A DNA stretch of 64,000 nucleotides from positions 934,795 to 998,794 of the forward strand of contig NW_003101669.1 of assembly GCF_000003855.2 (NCBI RefSeq), given 5' to 3'. The position numbers and the translations under genes are program-made. This document shows, one piece after another, positions 22,271 to 34,700 of the stretch. The first letter of the stretch is position 1; each line of letters starts with the position of its first letter. The notes beneath the pieces are model-generated. The model saw only the letters and a list, made by a program, of their open reading frames with translations, was not told the DNA's origin and made no database searches. This stretch comes from Blastomyces gilchristii SLH14081. Taxonomy: Eukaryota; Ascomycota; Eurotiomycetes; Onygenales; Ajellomycetaceae.

Positions 22271-23594
22271 CACGTTCATTTATACGCTCAACTTTCCATC
22301 GTCGTTGTTTTTAGCGAGTCCTCATATACGCGCCCTGGATCCTGTTTTGTTGTTTATATCCCCCCTGGTCATGTTTCACTGGAGTTCGGAATTGGTCTAT
22401 TATTTGCTGGGATTTCTCACGTATATCTAATATATGCACAGAAGCACCTTTTTTTTTCTTTTTTTCAAACTATTATTCGTTCTCCAGACATTTGAATTGC
22501 TAATCACCTTTAATTGAACCTTACAGGAGTCTGAAGCTGAACTAGCTGGACTGAGAGCACTTGGGTTTTAGAGATTTCCAATTGCGGAATGATGTTCAAT
22601 GTTGCATCATCATGTTCACCGGGGAGTTATGTCTATTCATCAGTTCAATGCGTCTGGTCTAACATGCAGGTATCTTCTGGGTGGAGTTATGGTGGTTCAG
22701 GCATTCTATTCGGCCCTGGCGTTCTCCACTTATGTGCTCGGGCTGCCGATGATGTCATCTAAATATCTCCATTTCATTCAACAGGGGTTGGGAAGGGGAC
22801 TTCAATTGTGTACGAAGCTCTGTCTCCTTTTGGATATCGTTTCGTGGTCCTTTGTAGAGGATGGAACTAGGCACCACATCACCTCCTTCCCCCATGAGCT
22901 CGGCGCAGTTTCACTGACTATCTGCTTGTCTGCTTGTCTGCTTGTCCCTTGGTCTCCCCTCTTCTTCTGCCCCATTACTTCCCTGTCTCCCTCGCTTTCC
23001 CAGTGTAAACTCCTCCAAGACCTTGCTTTGCCTGCACCTGTGGCGGTTGATTGACGATTGGCACCAATTGCCGTATGGGGAAATAGCGCCACCACCTCGG
23101 TTCTAGAGCAATCACGTGATCTATCCGGTTCGCAACATCGGTCGGCCTCAATCCAAAACAGCGACAATGACAGCAAGAATCCAGCGTCATTCGCATCCAT
23201 CATATCAACATCTATCTCTAGTGAACCGCCATTATGGCTAACCGTTTCATATCTATTGCCCGCTAGACGTCCACCGTTTGGCTACGTCGATCCCCTAAGA
23301 GTTGTCCTTGCACCCAGCCTGGAACGCGCTTATCGTTGCTTCGACTGGCTCACGCAGGCTAATCCACCTACGTCACCTCAGCTTCACACGTCAGCTTCCA
23401 GCGCAAAACGAGCCTGAATCATTCTCCCTCTGTTCTCAAGATATCTTGATCTGCTACTTTTTTCGATTATTGGAGACTGTTATCCCTAACAGCCCAGTTC
23501 CCTTGCACCCGGCCATCTCGGGCTCAAGACCATCAATCGTCTCCTGATCATCAGACCACCTTGCGACATCATCCACATCAAGACATCTACAACA
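22271..23594. other. Spacer between APS1 and MAF1
   Basis: 1.3 kb with no well-supported gene. It holds a possible alternative last exon of APS1 at 22527-22571, a short tandem of TCTGCTTG at about 22918-22946, and a palindromic TCACGTGA at 23112-23119, about 480 bases before MAF1. The 300 bases before MAF1 are C/T/A-rich, leader-like sequence. ORFs on both strands look like chance. Confidence 0.5.
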
Positions 23595-24676
23595 ATGAAG
23601 GTCCGAAGGAGCCACCCTCGGGATACCTGCCTCTAGATTGTTTTTGTTGCTGATGAGAATTAATTTCTGTATAGTTCCTCCCACTGAGTGAGTTTGAAGA
23701 CGTGACAAGTTCCCTTAACTTTGACACCGAAGACTGCCACGTCGTTGGAGGATGCGATCTGTATACCACAAAAGCCGCTGGAGGGGATAAAAAGTTGTAC
23801 AAGAATATTGAAAACTCGCTCGAGTCGCAATATGAGTCCCTCTTGCGCCTCTCGGCCTCTCTCTCTCCTCCCAATGCCTCGCATGCGGCGCAATCGCTGA
23901 ACCTATCTCGTTCGAGTCCGTTTGGGCCGTTGAGTGAACATTCAAGTCGACGAACATTTGCGTACCTCATCGCGACACTCAATGCCAGCCACCCCGATTA
24001 CGACTTCTCGCATCTCCTCCGTCCCTCCGACTTCCGCCGCGAAAGAAGCCTGAAACGCGTGATGAATACCATCGATACCACGTTGTTCAACCTTCGGCCG
24101 CGCCTAGAGAGGGACGTGACTCCCCCAACGCCTACCACATCCTCCGGTCCACATCCAACCGCGACAACGCACTCTTGGGGACCTCGCATGTGGAAAATAT
24201 TGGATGATCAAATGTCATTGAAGGAGTGCGCCATATTCTGCTATGCGCCCGAGGAAGACCCATATGACGGTGAAGATGGCGCCATCTGGAGCCTGAACTA
24301 TTTCTTTTTCAATAAAACTCGGAAACGCGTCTGTTATCTCTACCTTCGTGGAATCAGTATTCTCAGCCAGCCACAGGACGGGACAACGACGCCATCGTTG
24401 GCTGGAAAGCGATACGGCGACGACGGATTCTCAACGCCCGATTACGGTGCGCGGAAACGTGCCCGGTACTGGTTGGGTGATCGTGCATCGCTCAGAATAA
24501 GCGATTCGAGTAGTGATGAGGATGAATCACCCGCAGCATCCGCAAGGCCGAGCCGGCCGGTTGTTGACGAATATGATAATTATCTACTTAGCGATGAAGA
24601 AACACGCTCGATATCTCACAGCAAGAGCTCGGTTCGCGCGATGAGTGAAGAAATCGCGGATGCCATGGAGGTTTAA
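23595..24676 (+). CDS. MAF1: RNA polymerase III repressor MAF1
   Basis: A conserved negative regulator of RNA polymerase III that binds the enzyme when TORC1/PKA signalling falls. Exon 1 is just six bases, ATGAAG (23595-23600). Exon 2 is 23675-24676, after a 74-nt intron with an unusual GTCCGA donor and a TAG acceptor. The product, 335 aa, starts MKFLPLSEFEDVTSSLNF, matching the family start, and continues with the A box DTEDCHVVGGCDLYTTKAAG. The B/C-box region contains WSLNYFFFNKTRKRVCYLYL followed by RGIS. FGPLSEHSSRRTFAYLIATL carries a typical Ser-rich regulated segment. The C-terminal third is acidic and Ser-rich with DSSSDEDE. The first splice is supported mainly by homology; the body is certain. 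Confidence 0.93.
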
Positions 24677-25627
24677 GTGAAGGTTGAAATATTCCCTTCC
24701 AGCTTGACAGCCCAACTCACGTCACTCGTATTATTTTGTTCAACAAATATGTGGCATGGTAGCTCTCTACTTGCCATTGATTGAGGCGGCGTGATGCTAC
24801 TTGTCGAGGTTTCTATATCGTCCTAGACCTCAACATGGAGGGTGGGGGAAGACATCGCGAAACGGTTTCCACGTACTAGGATGTGGACATCTTTATGTCC
24901 ATTTCTTTACTTTTGCTTTGACTTTTGTCTATGGTGCCATTTGATTTAAGCTGAGGAGTCCGAAGGCCTTTCGTTGGATCCGGCGTTCTATGGCTTCTTT
25001 GGCTTAGTCCCTTTTTTTCCGTGAATGATAACGATACCAGCCCTCACTTGCAGTTTTCTCTATAGTTCACGTCTCTACTCTCCTATTATATATTGTAATG
25101 TACATACTAATCTGGTTATGGAGGCTTGGGCGGGGGTCTGGCATGGGCGGTTCGCTGGATTTTTCCATTCTGGGGCTGGAGGCATATTGCATTCGTTGTT
25201 TGCTTGTTTTGATGCTTTTTACTTGTCGTATTTTTACTATTTTCTACTAATTCCTCTCATTCTTTTCCCTTACTTCTTCCAACTAACTTTCGAGGAAGTT
25301 TCTCCGGTGAATCGGCCAATTCACAAATGCTTGGAAGGTGCATTAGATTAAATGTCAAGTTTACTGCTCAAAAATATGGAAATGTGTCCGGCATGGTCCT
25401 ACACCCTTCAGATATCACGGCTGGATTTCTTTCGTACTCCCGAGGTCCTGAGCTGCCATTGTCACGTGGTGTTTCGACCGATGACGTAAGCGCAATCTGC
25501 GGGTCACATGTTTCAGTTCAAGACACAGCTTCGATATCAAAACACAGCGGAGGTAGTATATTACTGATTGCAATTCACTAGCGTTCTTGACAAAGATTCT
25601 CCATTTTTCCAACGTCTGCGAATACCA
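24677..25627. other. Spacer and upstream region of the coiled-coil gene
   Basis: 951 bases. The left part is the MAF1 3' flank. Within 170 bases of the next start codon lie a CACGTG E-box (25463-25468) and a CRE-like TGACGTAA (25482-25489). No coding region is supported. Confidence 0.5.
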
Positions 25628-27969
25628 ATGGCGGACGTAGAAGATAAGGCGAAAGCTGAGAAGCTTGCCGCTGCTAAGAAACGGGTACGTTGTTGTGTTT
25701 TGCTCCATTTGTAGTTACTAGCATACTGTGGCATTATCTCTCCTCCCTCCCCGTTTGTTGATGGATAGATCAATTCGTGCGCAATTTTTCACGGTGAAAT
25801 TTGCAGATTTTGCGCGCGTTTTGTTACACAGTGTTTGGGTTTACAAAACATGTTCTAACTGTTTATTTATTTGGGATAGGTTGCGCAACTCCAAAAACAG
25901 CAAGCGAAGGCTAGGAAGAAAGGCGCCGGGACAGGGGAACAAAGTAAAAAGGGAGGAGCTGCGTCGCCGTCGACGACCGAGGCAGAAGTTCCCCCCTCCA
26001 TCTCTTCTCCTCCGGCAGCCCAGGAAGAAGAACAGCAGCAGCAACAGCAACAACAACAAGAAGACTCTTCCCCCCAAGAACCCTCCATCTCGCCTCGCGC
26101 CGCAGAGTCTGAAGAATCCCTAGAGCCAGAACCAGAGCCCGTAAAAGAAACAACCACGAGCGAATCCCCTTCCACACGAACCGCACACGCCCGCAAGCAA
26201 TCCCTATCCGTTCAATCGAAACTCCGCTCCTCCGACTTCCGCCGCTCCTCCGTCAGCCAACAGACGGGCGTTCAACCGGTTCCCCAATCTACTATTATCA
26301 AATCGCCCTCGTTACCACCGCTCAGCCCAGATGGTGACTCTGTACCAGAGGTGTTTAGGAAACAGGCGTTGCGGCTTGAGGAGTTGGAGAGGGAAAATAG
26401 GCGGCTTGAGCGGGAGTTAGAGGAGGCTGGGGCGCGGTGGAAGAAGTCAGAGGAGAAGCTGGAGGATCTGAGAGAGGCGAGAGTGGAGTTGGTTGAGGTG
26501 CAGGATCGATTGGGGAAGGCGGAGAAGAGGGCGGAGGAAGTGGAGAGGTTGGTGAGTCGTGCCTTTTTTCTATTTTACTACTGCCCAATGGTTTTGTTTT
26601 TACTTGTTTTTCGGGACTAACATGTTAATTGTCGCAGAAAGCGGAAATCACAGCGCTACAACGGCAGAATGCGCTGCTGCATAGCAAGTCGCATCGGACG
26701 AATAGTGGAGCTACAGGTGGAAATTCAGAGTCACCCCAGTCAGACTTGCGCGCCCAATTGGATTCTAAATCCGCGACGATTGAAGCTATGGAATTGGAAA
26801 TATCGAACTTGCGCGCCCAGCTCAATTCACAATCTTCGACTTCGTCTGCTAGTCAGGAACAGATATCTGCTTTGGAAGAAAAGCTCGCCCGGAGCGAAGC
26901 ATCACTCGAGGCAGCTCAACGCGAGCTCACAGACACTAAACACTCGTTGAACCGCGCAGCAGAGAAGGCTGTAAAGGAGGGGGTTGAGAAAACCTCGACA
27001 GAGACCCTCATTAAGAATCTACAACGACAACTTCAAGAAGCAGAATACGCGAAGACAGAAGCTGATAAGAAAATCGAGACCCTCGAGAAAAAGTTGCAAG
27101 CCCTCGGCAATTTACACAAGGAATCAGAAAACAGAAATAACATCCGTCTCCGCGAACGTGATAAGTTCGAAAAGGACGCAGCAACGCTCAAACGCAAGCT
27201 CGTGACGATTGAAAACGAGAACCTACGCCTTCGAGAGGAGCGCGATCGCATGCGGAAGCGCGAGGCCAGTAACACCGGAGACGATGAAGCTATCGACGAA
27301 CTCGAGGATGAAGAGCGGCAGCGGCTCGAGAGACGCGTGCGCGAGCTTGAGGGTGAAAACTTCGACCTGCGTCGTGGTATTTGGAAAGAGAGGAAACGCG
27401 AGCTGTCCGAGGCTGGCCACCAGGGCGACTACGCGGGCGAGGATCGTCCCTTCGACCGCCCGTCGTCTACTGACGCCGGTGCTGCCGCGTTTGATGACAT
27501 AGATCTCGTTGGCGGGGTACCTGGGAGCGGACCCGAGCACGCGCGCCGCAAAGGGTCGCAGCAGCCGCAGAAACATTCATCGTTCACTACCGTGCTCTCT
27601 AGCGGCCTTGCGGCTTTTAGGGGAGACTCGGGTAGTCCAGCGGCTGCAGCCTATGGACAACGTAGCAGGACTGGGTCGACTTGGAGTCATGGCACGGGAT
27701 TCTCACGGAATCAGCTCTTGTCGGAGAAAATGGGCGACGGTGGTGGTGGTGGTGGTGACGAGGACGATGGGCTATGGGATGACGGGGATATTGATCCGGT
27801 TGCGTACGCAGCAGCCCAGGCGGCTGAGGAGAAGAAGATGAGGGGCGAGCGTGTTAAGGAGATTCATGAGACGTTGAAGAATTGGAAGGGGTGGAGGTTG
27901 GATTTGGTGGAGTCGAGGTATGGAGCTCAGGGGGCTGGGGTGGGACTTGGGGAGATTTTTGAGGTTTGA
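25628..27969 (+). CDS. Long coiled-coil protein ('M protein repeat' type)
   Basis: Three exons, 25628-25684, 25880-26551 and 26638-27969, all in phase 0, encode 686 aa. The introns (195 and 86 nt) have GTACGT/GTGAGT donors and TAG/CAG acceptors. The N-terminus is a charged helix (MADVEDKAKAEKLAAAKKRV). A disordered Gln/Glu/Ser/Pro region with a run of nine Q follows. Coiled coils then run from about residue 150 to 450, rich in Leu/Glu/Arg heptads. The tail is Gly/Asp-rich and ends in a conserved-looking block EIHETLKNWKGWRLDLVESR. Aspergillus homologues are called M protein repeat proteins. The layout resembles golgins or vesicle tethers, but I see no GRIP or GRAB motif I trust. The role is unknown. 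Confidence 0.85.
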
Positions 27970-28735
27970 CATGCCCCTACAAGTTTCCGGTGTTTTGTTG
28001 GATGCTGGTTGGTATTGATCACTTAAGATGAGCTGTCATGTTATGTTTAACATCTATTATGCGTTATGTGTTATTACTGGGAATGGCGTGGTATGTTATT
28101 TGACTGGGAACGGGCTTCTCTATTAATGGCTCACTGTTTTTATTTATCGTTGCGGCATACTATATTTCTCTCTTGGTGTGTCATTTTCACTACAGCGAAT
28201 TTTAAAGTCATCATCTTTGGAACTTGCATAGTTTTTCTAACCCTTTCAAATCTCCATTTTCCTTCCTGAAACCTATACTTTTTGAAAATTCTAGTCTCTT
28301 AATGCCAACAATCTATCAGCATTGAAGTTTTTTATAAGCTGGACTGTGCTCTCCCATACTATTTTAAACGAGATCGAGTCAGTTAGCTACCTCTGCAGAG
28401 TCATATTTGATCGCGAGAAAGGAAATATAGTCTAACATAAATAAATACCCAGCGGGAAAGAGTAACGCTGTATATATGTTATCGACTGTGACGACGGTCA
28501 TCTTAGCGTCCATAACGGAATACAACACTCATATGAAATAACGCCATACACCCAAGATTTCGGTAGTGAAAAGGAGGAACCGAACATATAAAAATATAGT
28601 AAACAAGCCCAGAGGAAGAACAGCCCATGCAAAAAGGTGCCAGAAGGCAAAGGAAATCGCAAATAATAGATGAATAGAGAACTGGCCAATCCAAAAGACG
28701 TACGAACTCCCCATTGAACTCCCCAACCCAGCCAC
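27970..28735. other. Convergent spacer
   Basis: 766 bases between the 3' ends of the coiled-coil gene and ERV41. It is AT-rich, with no supportable ORF, and probably contains both 3' UTRs. Confidence 0.55.
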
Positions 28736-30166
28736 TCACTCATCCTCATCGCCTGCAACCCTCCCATTCAACACCCCTTCCGACCAGCTCCGCCTCTTCT
28801 TCAGATTATCCATCGCCCACGTAAAAATCTGGAACAACCAGCCGCCCGCCACTACTACACCCGCCAATACATTCACAAGCCGCACCAGCAGCGCCAGCAG
28901 ACTGCCCCTCTCCTCACTGACAACCAGCAAGATCGGCTCGATAGTGTATTTGAAGAAGATGCCCGGGACATCGTACTCCGCATCGGGTAGTTCGTGGGAG
29001 CGAGAGGTGACGGCGTATTGGTTGGTGAAGATGGTGTTTCCGCGCTGGGAGGGGGTTATCGTTGAAGGGTCTGGGAGGGCCTGGCTGTATGGGTCAACGA
29101 CGCCGGCGCGCGTGTAGATGGTTGGCACGATAGACATGTAGTATTGGTATTTGTGGAAGTGGGCTGGGGTCGTGGAGATGGTTTTGTCGAGGGGGTTGAG
29201 GAGCGTGGAGTAGTGCGGGCCAAAGGAGAGTTCCGTTATCATGTGGGAGAAATTGAAGGCTAGGTTTTTTATATCTTTGTTAGTGGCTTAATCAAACAAT
29301 AGATGTTCACGGGGACATAGGGACGGGCCTAGGCTGGCTGGTTAAGAAACGTACAATCATGACTCAAATGCTCCCCGAACTCAAAATACCCATGTCCTCT
29401 CGCCGTAATATGGAAATCACCCTGCACCTTATTCCCTACCAGACTACCATATATACGACATGAATCCGCATTTTCCCCGCGCTTCAATTTCGGACCCTTG
29501 GGGAATTTGCGCTTGTAGCTCCTCTGCGCCTCGCCCAGCGCATGTCCCACATGCACATCCTCCTCCTGCTCCATCAGGCGCACGGCATCCTCCTCATTCA
29601 GCGTCTGATACTCGCGACTACCCCCACTCGACACGACATTTAGCTCCCGATTCCATGCCGCCCAGCTAGTCGGCTGCTTGTCGAGAAGATCTGAAGCGAG
29701 GATTCGATCGCCCACTGCGTCTTGCACGTTGACACGCAGTGCGTCGCACGGCATTGCGACGACGATATCTAGATTCATCTGCAGCTCGCGCGAGATGCCC
29801 TTCTCAACGCTGAAGTGGTGGTTCTCTACGCCCCTGTACCAGGTGCGGAGTTCGTTTATGGAGAGGAAGGCGCACAGAGCGAAGACAATGATGGTCCATT
29901 GGCCACCGCGTACAGTTGAAGAGGTGTATGTGGGCTTTGTTTTGGCTGCAGGTTGGTTGGATTTGAGGTCTTGTTAGTCTTTGGGAATTTGATCGTGGTG
30001 CTGGAGATAGAGACTTGGATAGCAAAGGGTGTAGCGAAAAATATCAGTATGCAATTGAGGGGCGACGAAACTTACGAAACGCATCGAAAGTCCTCAGACC
30101 AGATCCAATTCCGGGCCTCTCCCCAAATGCATCCTCATCCAGCGTATGCTTCTCAAACCCGTTCAT
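28736..30166 (-). CDS. ERV41: COPII vesicle protein ERV41 (ERGIC2 type)
   Basis: A membrane protein cycling between ER and Golgi; with Erv46 it retrieves escaped ER proteins. Three exons, 30166-30076, 29945-29355 and 29259-28736, encode 401 aa. Introns of 130 and 95 nt use GTAAGT/GTACGT donors and CAG/TAG acceptors. The N-terminus runs through GLRTFDAFPKTKPTYTSSTV and GGQWTIIVFALCAFLSINEL, the first membrane segment. Then come SVEKGISRELQMNLDIVVAM and DALRVNVQDAVGDRILA in the lumenal domain, and FNFSHMITELSFGPH. PGIFFKYTIEPILLVVSEER precedes the second membrane segment. TFDAFPKT and IFFKY separate it from Erv46, which has a Cys-rich loop not seen here. The start at 30166 (MNGFEKH) is preferred over in-frame upstream ATGs. 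Confidence 0.93.
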
Positions 30167-31734
30167 CGCAGCGGCGAAAAAGGTATTATATGGATCTATA
30201 TAAAGAAAACCACCGGCGCTCTCTTTCACCAACCGAAGCGCGGCATGAAGGGGTATTAAGTTCAATTAAGAGCAGAAAGAAAGAAATCGAATCCCCCACC
30301 CCTTGACCAGTCGTTCTCACAATTTGGTGTCATGTAAGAAAATTCAGCTGGGTGAACAGCAAATAACTCGAGGTAGCAGTTGGTTGATAGACCGGAAGTA
30401 GCTCACAGCGGCATTCCATTGATCTGGGGGAATGACTAAGCAGGATCCCCGTCAGGCCAGCTTTCCACAATTTGGTGGCGTTGAACTTAATTAAAAATAT
30501 GATTCCCCTTTTTATATTGGATGGATGGCTGATGCCATGAGAGTTAAATATATGTAATAAATAGTTAGATCCTATAAACCGTAGCAATCTGAAAACAAAT
30601 GGGATATATGTCTGATTGCGCTCAAGAATAAGAAGAAACATTGTCATAAATAGGAGATGTAGTAAAAATCTAGCTCAAAGACAAGACTTCAAAAAAAAAA
30701 AAAAAACCTCAAGAAAAGACGATGAAAAACTAAACACACATAGCCGCATCAATTAAATCAAGCCCGAACCAACAAGACACCGAGGTCAATGTATGTTATA
30801 TGTACAATGAAATATGGAGTAAAAAAGAAAAGGGAGATCAACAAATGAAGAAGGATAGGAACACGAAAAAAAAGAAAAAAAAAAGATAGGTCGAAGAGGT
30901 GTTAGACAATAATGAGCATGCGAAGAAAGGAGCTAGAAGGAAAAAATGATATCCTGTACGAAAAGGCTCTTCTCTCCCATAATTGAAAAAAATCTGCTGT
31001 GCGAAATAGGTGTATGCTGTATGTCTAAGAAAAAGTGTAAAAAGAACAGGGAAGGAAAGAGGGGATGTAAATGAATATAGGGCAAAGCGAGTACAGTAAG
31101 AAATGAACAATACCGGCTGTAGGGACAACCGGGCAAGCCACGAAAAGAAAGGGAATATGATGAAAATTAGCCAGTAAGGCCACGCCGCGATATGATCGAA
31201 CCGGTAGTCTTCCCAAAAAACAGAAAAGAAATGAGTTGACATGAAAAAGAGAGCCGGACGCGATTAGTGATGATACACGGCAATATAAGCTAGATAACGA
31301 AAAGGGGAGAAATGGGGGACGAGGGTCAAAAAATCCAAATGCAAAGTTTCCATTCCCGGGGATAAACAAGCGGGAAAGAAACTTGTTTACTTTGCTATAC
31401 ATCATTAGAGACAAAAATGAGGGAAAAAGCAAGAGCGAATACGGGACATTAATTAAATACAGCGGGCATATCAAGAAACACGCGCAATTTTAGAATGAGT
31501 GAGTGGGCGGGTGAGCCTGTCGAAACTGGATACAGAACAAGAAGAGCAAACGCAGAGCGTGGGGTATGAACTGAAAAGAAGTTTGCGAACCGAATATGAA
31601 ACAGTGCAGGGGGCATTTCGAAGCGTTATAGCAATTAACGAAGTATTCTTCGCCTGCTTTACTCTCTTTTTAGGAACCACAGGTTAAGGGAGCCAGGGCT
31701 GAATTTATTGAAGAGTACGAGAGAGGCCGCATCA
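30167..31734. other. Spacer between the DYRK kinase gene and ERV41
   Basis: 1.57 kb lie between two tandem minus-strand genes. It is A-rich on this strand, with A runs near 30690 and 30867. Apparent minus-strand ORFs rich in Phe, Leu, Ser and Tyr are translations of that A-rich DNA. A possible four-codon last exon of the kinase lies just outside at 31735-31746. No gene is supported. Confidence 0.5.
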
Positions 31735-34700
31735 TCACCTTGTTTTCTAGCAGCATCACAATGTTCGGGTCAGTAATTTATCTTGGAGGTGCAGCAAAAG
31801 CGGAAGAGACGGGAATTTGAGCTTCAGCTTACCAAGCTGGTTGCCGCTGCCGCTGTTGCAAGATCTGCTTTTCCACTCGTAGCTCTTGTGACACGTGGTA
31901 AGGCAGAACCAGTCATCAGATTCCCATTTGACGTCCGTTTTGTTGCACTGTTCGCCGCGGATACATTCGTAGTAGCCGAATTCCTCTTTGGTCCGGTATT
32001 TTTAATGGGAGATTGGCTTGGCATGTCTCGTGGTCTTCCCGCACTCTTGGTGCTATGAGATGGAGGATCAGGGAGTGGCCGTATGGTCGACGAAGCGGGT
32101 CCGGAAGCCATGCGCTTTCCAGGTGAGTTTATCGGGGCAAGATAGCCTCGTGATCGGGGGATGGACTTTATGCCGGTGATGAACTCGTGGTTCAAAGCGT
32201 CATTTGGTGTGAGTCTTCGTGCTGGATCCCATCGTAAACAGCGTGCGATAAAGTCTGGGAAAGCATCATCATCGCACTTCAAGGCTTGCCGGAGATCTTT
32301 GGAGCTTGGCCTTCTCCTTCTCCCCTTGGATGAGACTGTCAAGCGAGGTTTCCCAAGAGAGTCGAAGAAAAGTTTTCTCCGTGTACTCTTTTCTATGAGG
32401 TGCTTTTCGGGTGGCCCGAACACCTCCATAATACATGCTAGCTGCTCTTGCTCGTTTTCACCAGGGAATATAGGGTAGCCAGTGAATAATTCAGCAAGTA
32501 TGCAACCTACACTCCACATGTCAATGGGCATACCATACGACATGCCCAATATAACTTCAGGGGAACGGTAAAAGCGGCTCTGAATGTAAGTGTACACTTT
32601 CTCATTCTCAAAACAACTGGAGCCAAAGTCTATCACCTTGATTTCTGAATGCATAGGGTGGGCTAGGAGTACATTTTCCGGTTTCAAGTCGCAATGAATG
32701 ACCTTGTTTTTATGCAAAAGAACTAAAGTGCTGAGCAGCTGCTTTGTAAACCGGCGGATGAGCTTGAGGGAGAATCCCCTAAAATCATGAGCTTTGATAA
32801 ACTCGTACAGGTTCATTCCCAGAAGTTCAGTCGATATACACAGGTGTCCACGGAAGTAAAAGCTTTGAGTAAAGTTCACAACGCTATGGCGTCGGTGGGG
32901 GTCCTGTAGATTTGGTTAGAACAATAAGGGATAGGAAGGACGGAATGTGGATAGGAGAAACCATACCCATTCCTTAAGCTTCTGCAGGATATTTACTTCG
33001 ACGAGTGCCTGCTGGTGGAATCGCTTTTTATTTCTGATAATCTTCACTGCGACAAGAACGCCAGTTTTATGATCAACGCATCGGACTACCTGACCAAAAC
33101 TTCCCTTGCCCAGAATATCGACAATTTCATAGCGGTATGCCAGGTGGTCCCCAATGACGATGTTGTAATCGCCACGTTCATCGTCATACCCAAAATTGGC
33201 AGCTTGGGCATTCAGATCTCCGACATGTTTTTTCGCCTTGTGCGTACCACAGAAGTAGATATCTTTGAAATCAATAATTTCACCTTTCTCGAAGATATTC
33301 AAACTCGCCATCTTGAGAGCCTGGGCAGGTCCAACTCGCTCCTTAGGACTTGCCCTGCGTCGCAATTCTTCCAATTCCTTCGCAGCGGTCTCGAAATCTT
33401 TCCGTTTACTACCTAGCTTCCTCATCTCCTCTTCAGCCGATAAGTCGTCACGGTCAAAATTCTGATCTTGAGGACGAAGTTTGGGCGTCGTTGGTTTGGA
33501 GCTGGATAGAAGCTTATGTACTGGTGATAATAAGGAGGACGCTGAGGGGTTTGCTGGGCTGTCCGTATCACCAGCATCTGTAGAAGGGCTAGGGTTGAGC
33601 GCCAGGCTCTGTTCGCTGCTAATGCTCTGTGTCCGTTGAACCAGACCGTTCGTGACGCTCGACATAGATGCTTTGCGTCTTGAGTGCAAGTATGTAGGTT
33701 TAGAGCCGGGGTTTTGCCCAGCTGTTAATAAATTATTCCAAGTAGCTGAGGCCGGAAGTTTTGGAGGAGGCATGCTGCCATATTTAGCCGAATCGCTGCC
33801 TGGTTCCTTGATTGTGTGGTATGACTTTGTTCTCTGGTGATCGGAGCTAGGGTTTCGCCGAGTGAACGGCGGTGCACTACTCTCAGATTCGGTATCTATA
33901 GTCGTTGGGGGCCCTAAGCTTGACCCCTCAAGCCGTGGTGAAAAGGTAGCAAACTGAGTTTGAGGACGCGGGCCAGTAAGCCTGCTAGCGTTATTCCTAG
34001 AGTATTCGCTGGGAAGCTGGGGTGGAACATGAGAGAACTCTCCACTGGTCTTGGGTAATGATGAAGAAACATAGGGCGAAACGCTTCTGTGGTCAGACAG
34101 AATATCCAAAGGCTCAAGAGCACTGGAGCTATTCTGGGCCCTGAACCGTATTGGGTCAGTGAGAAGTGCATGGTGTGAACTAGTGCTCCTCGGTTGCGTG
34201 GATGGTAGGGGTTCGTGATCGTGGAGATTGTGGGAAAAGAAGCTCGCTTTAGAAGCGGTCATTGGGGTAGTCGGAGTCTTGGCCAGGGTTTGACGGGGTG
34301 GAGGTGTACGAGAGATGCGCAGGGTCGTATCCTCGGTATTTTTATCCCGCAAAGATTCAATCTTGGTAGTCATAGGAATGCTTAGGGGCAATAGATTGAG
34401 CGGCGGAAGCTTCAATGGCTGGAGATTCTTTCGACCGATATTTGACACAGGTCTAGGCTTAGTATCCATCCGATGGATAATTGGTCTCGTAACATGGAAA
34501 TCATCCCTTACAGGTCCTTTGCTAGGAGTTTCGATGGCATTAGAATCAGGTCTTGAGTTGTCTTTGTGTAATCCGGTTTCAAAAGGCAAGCTCGATTTTC
34601 GAGTATTGGGCACCTGGAGCTCTCCTTCAGTTTTAGGTGACTCGTATGCCTTGGGGATCGCTGGAACTGGAGGAACCTCTTCCTCATCGTTATTAGACGT

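Noticed and set aside
22599..23203. ORFs of 151 and 133 residues between APS1 and MAF1
   Set aside because: Codon use and composition look random, they overlap on opposite strands, and I recognise no domain.
25841..26196. Minus-strand ORFs with Cys-, Val- or Leu-rich runs
   Set aside because: They translate the antisense of the glutamine (CAG/CAA) run in the coiled-coil gene.
30838..31474. Overlapping minus-strand ORFs rich in Phe, Leu, Ser and Tyr
   Set aside because: Translations of A-rich intergenic DNA; no start context, conservation or splice support.
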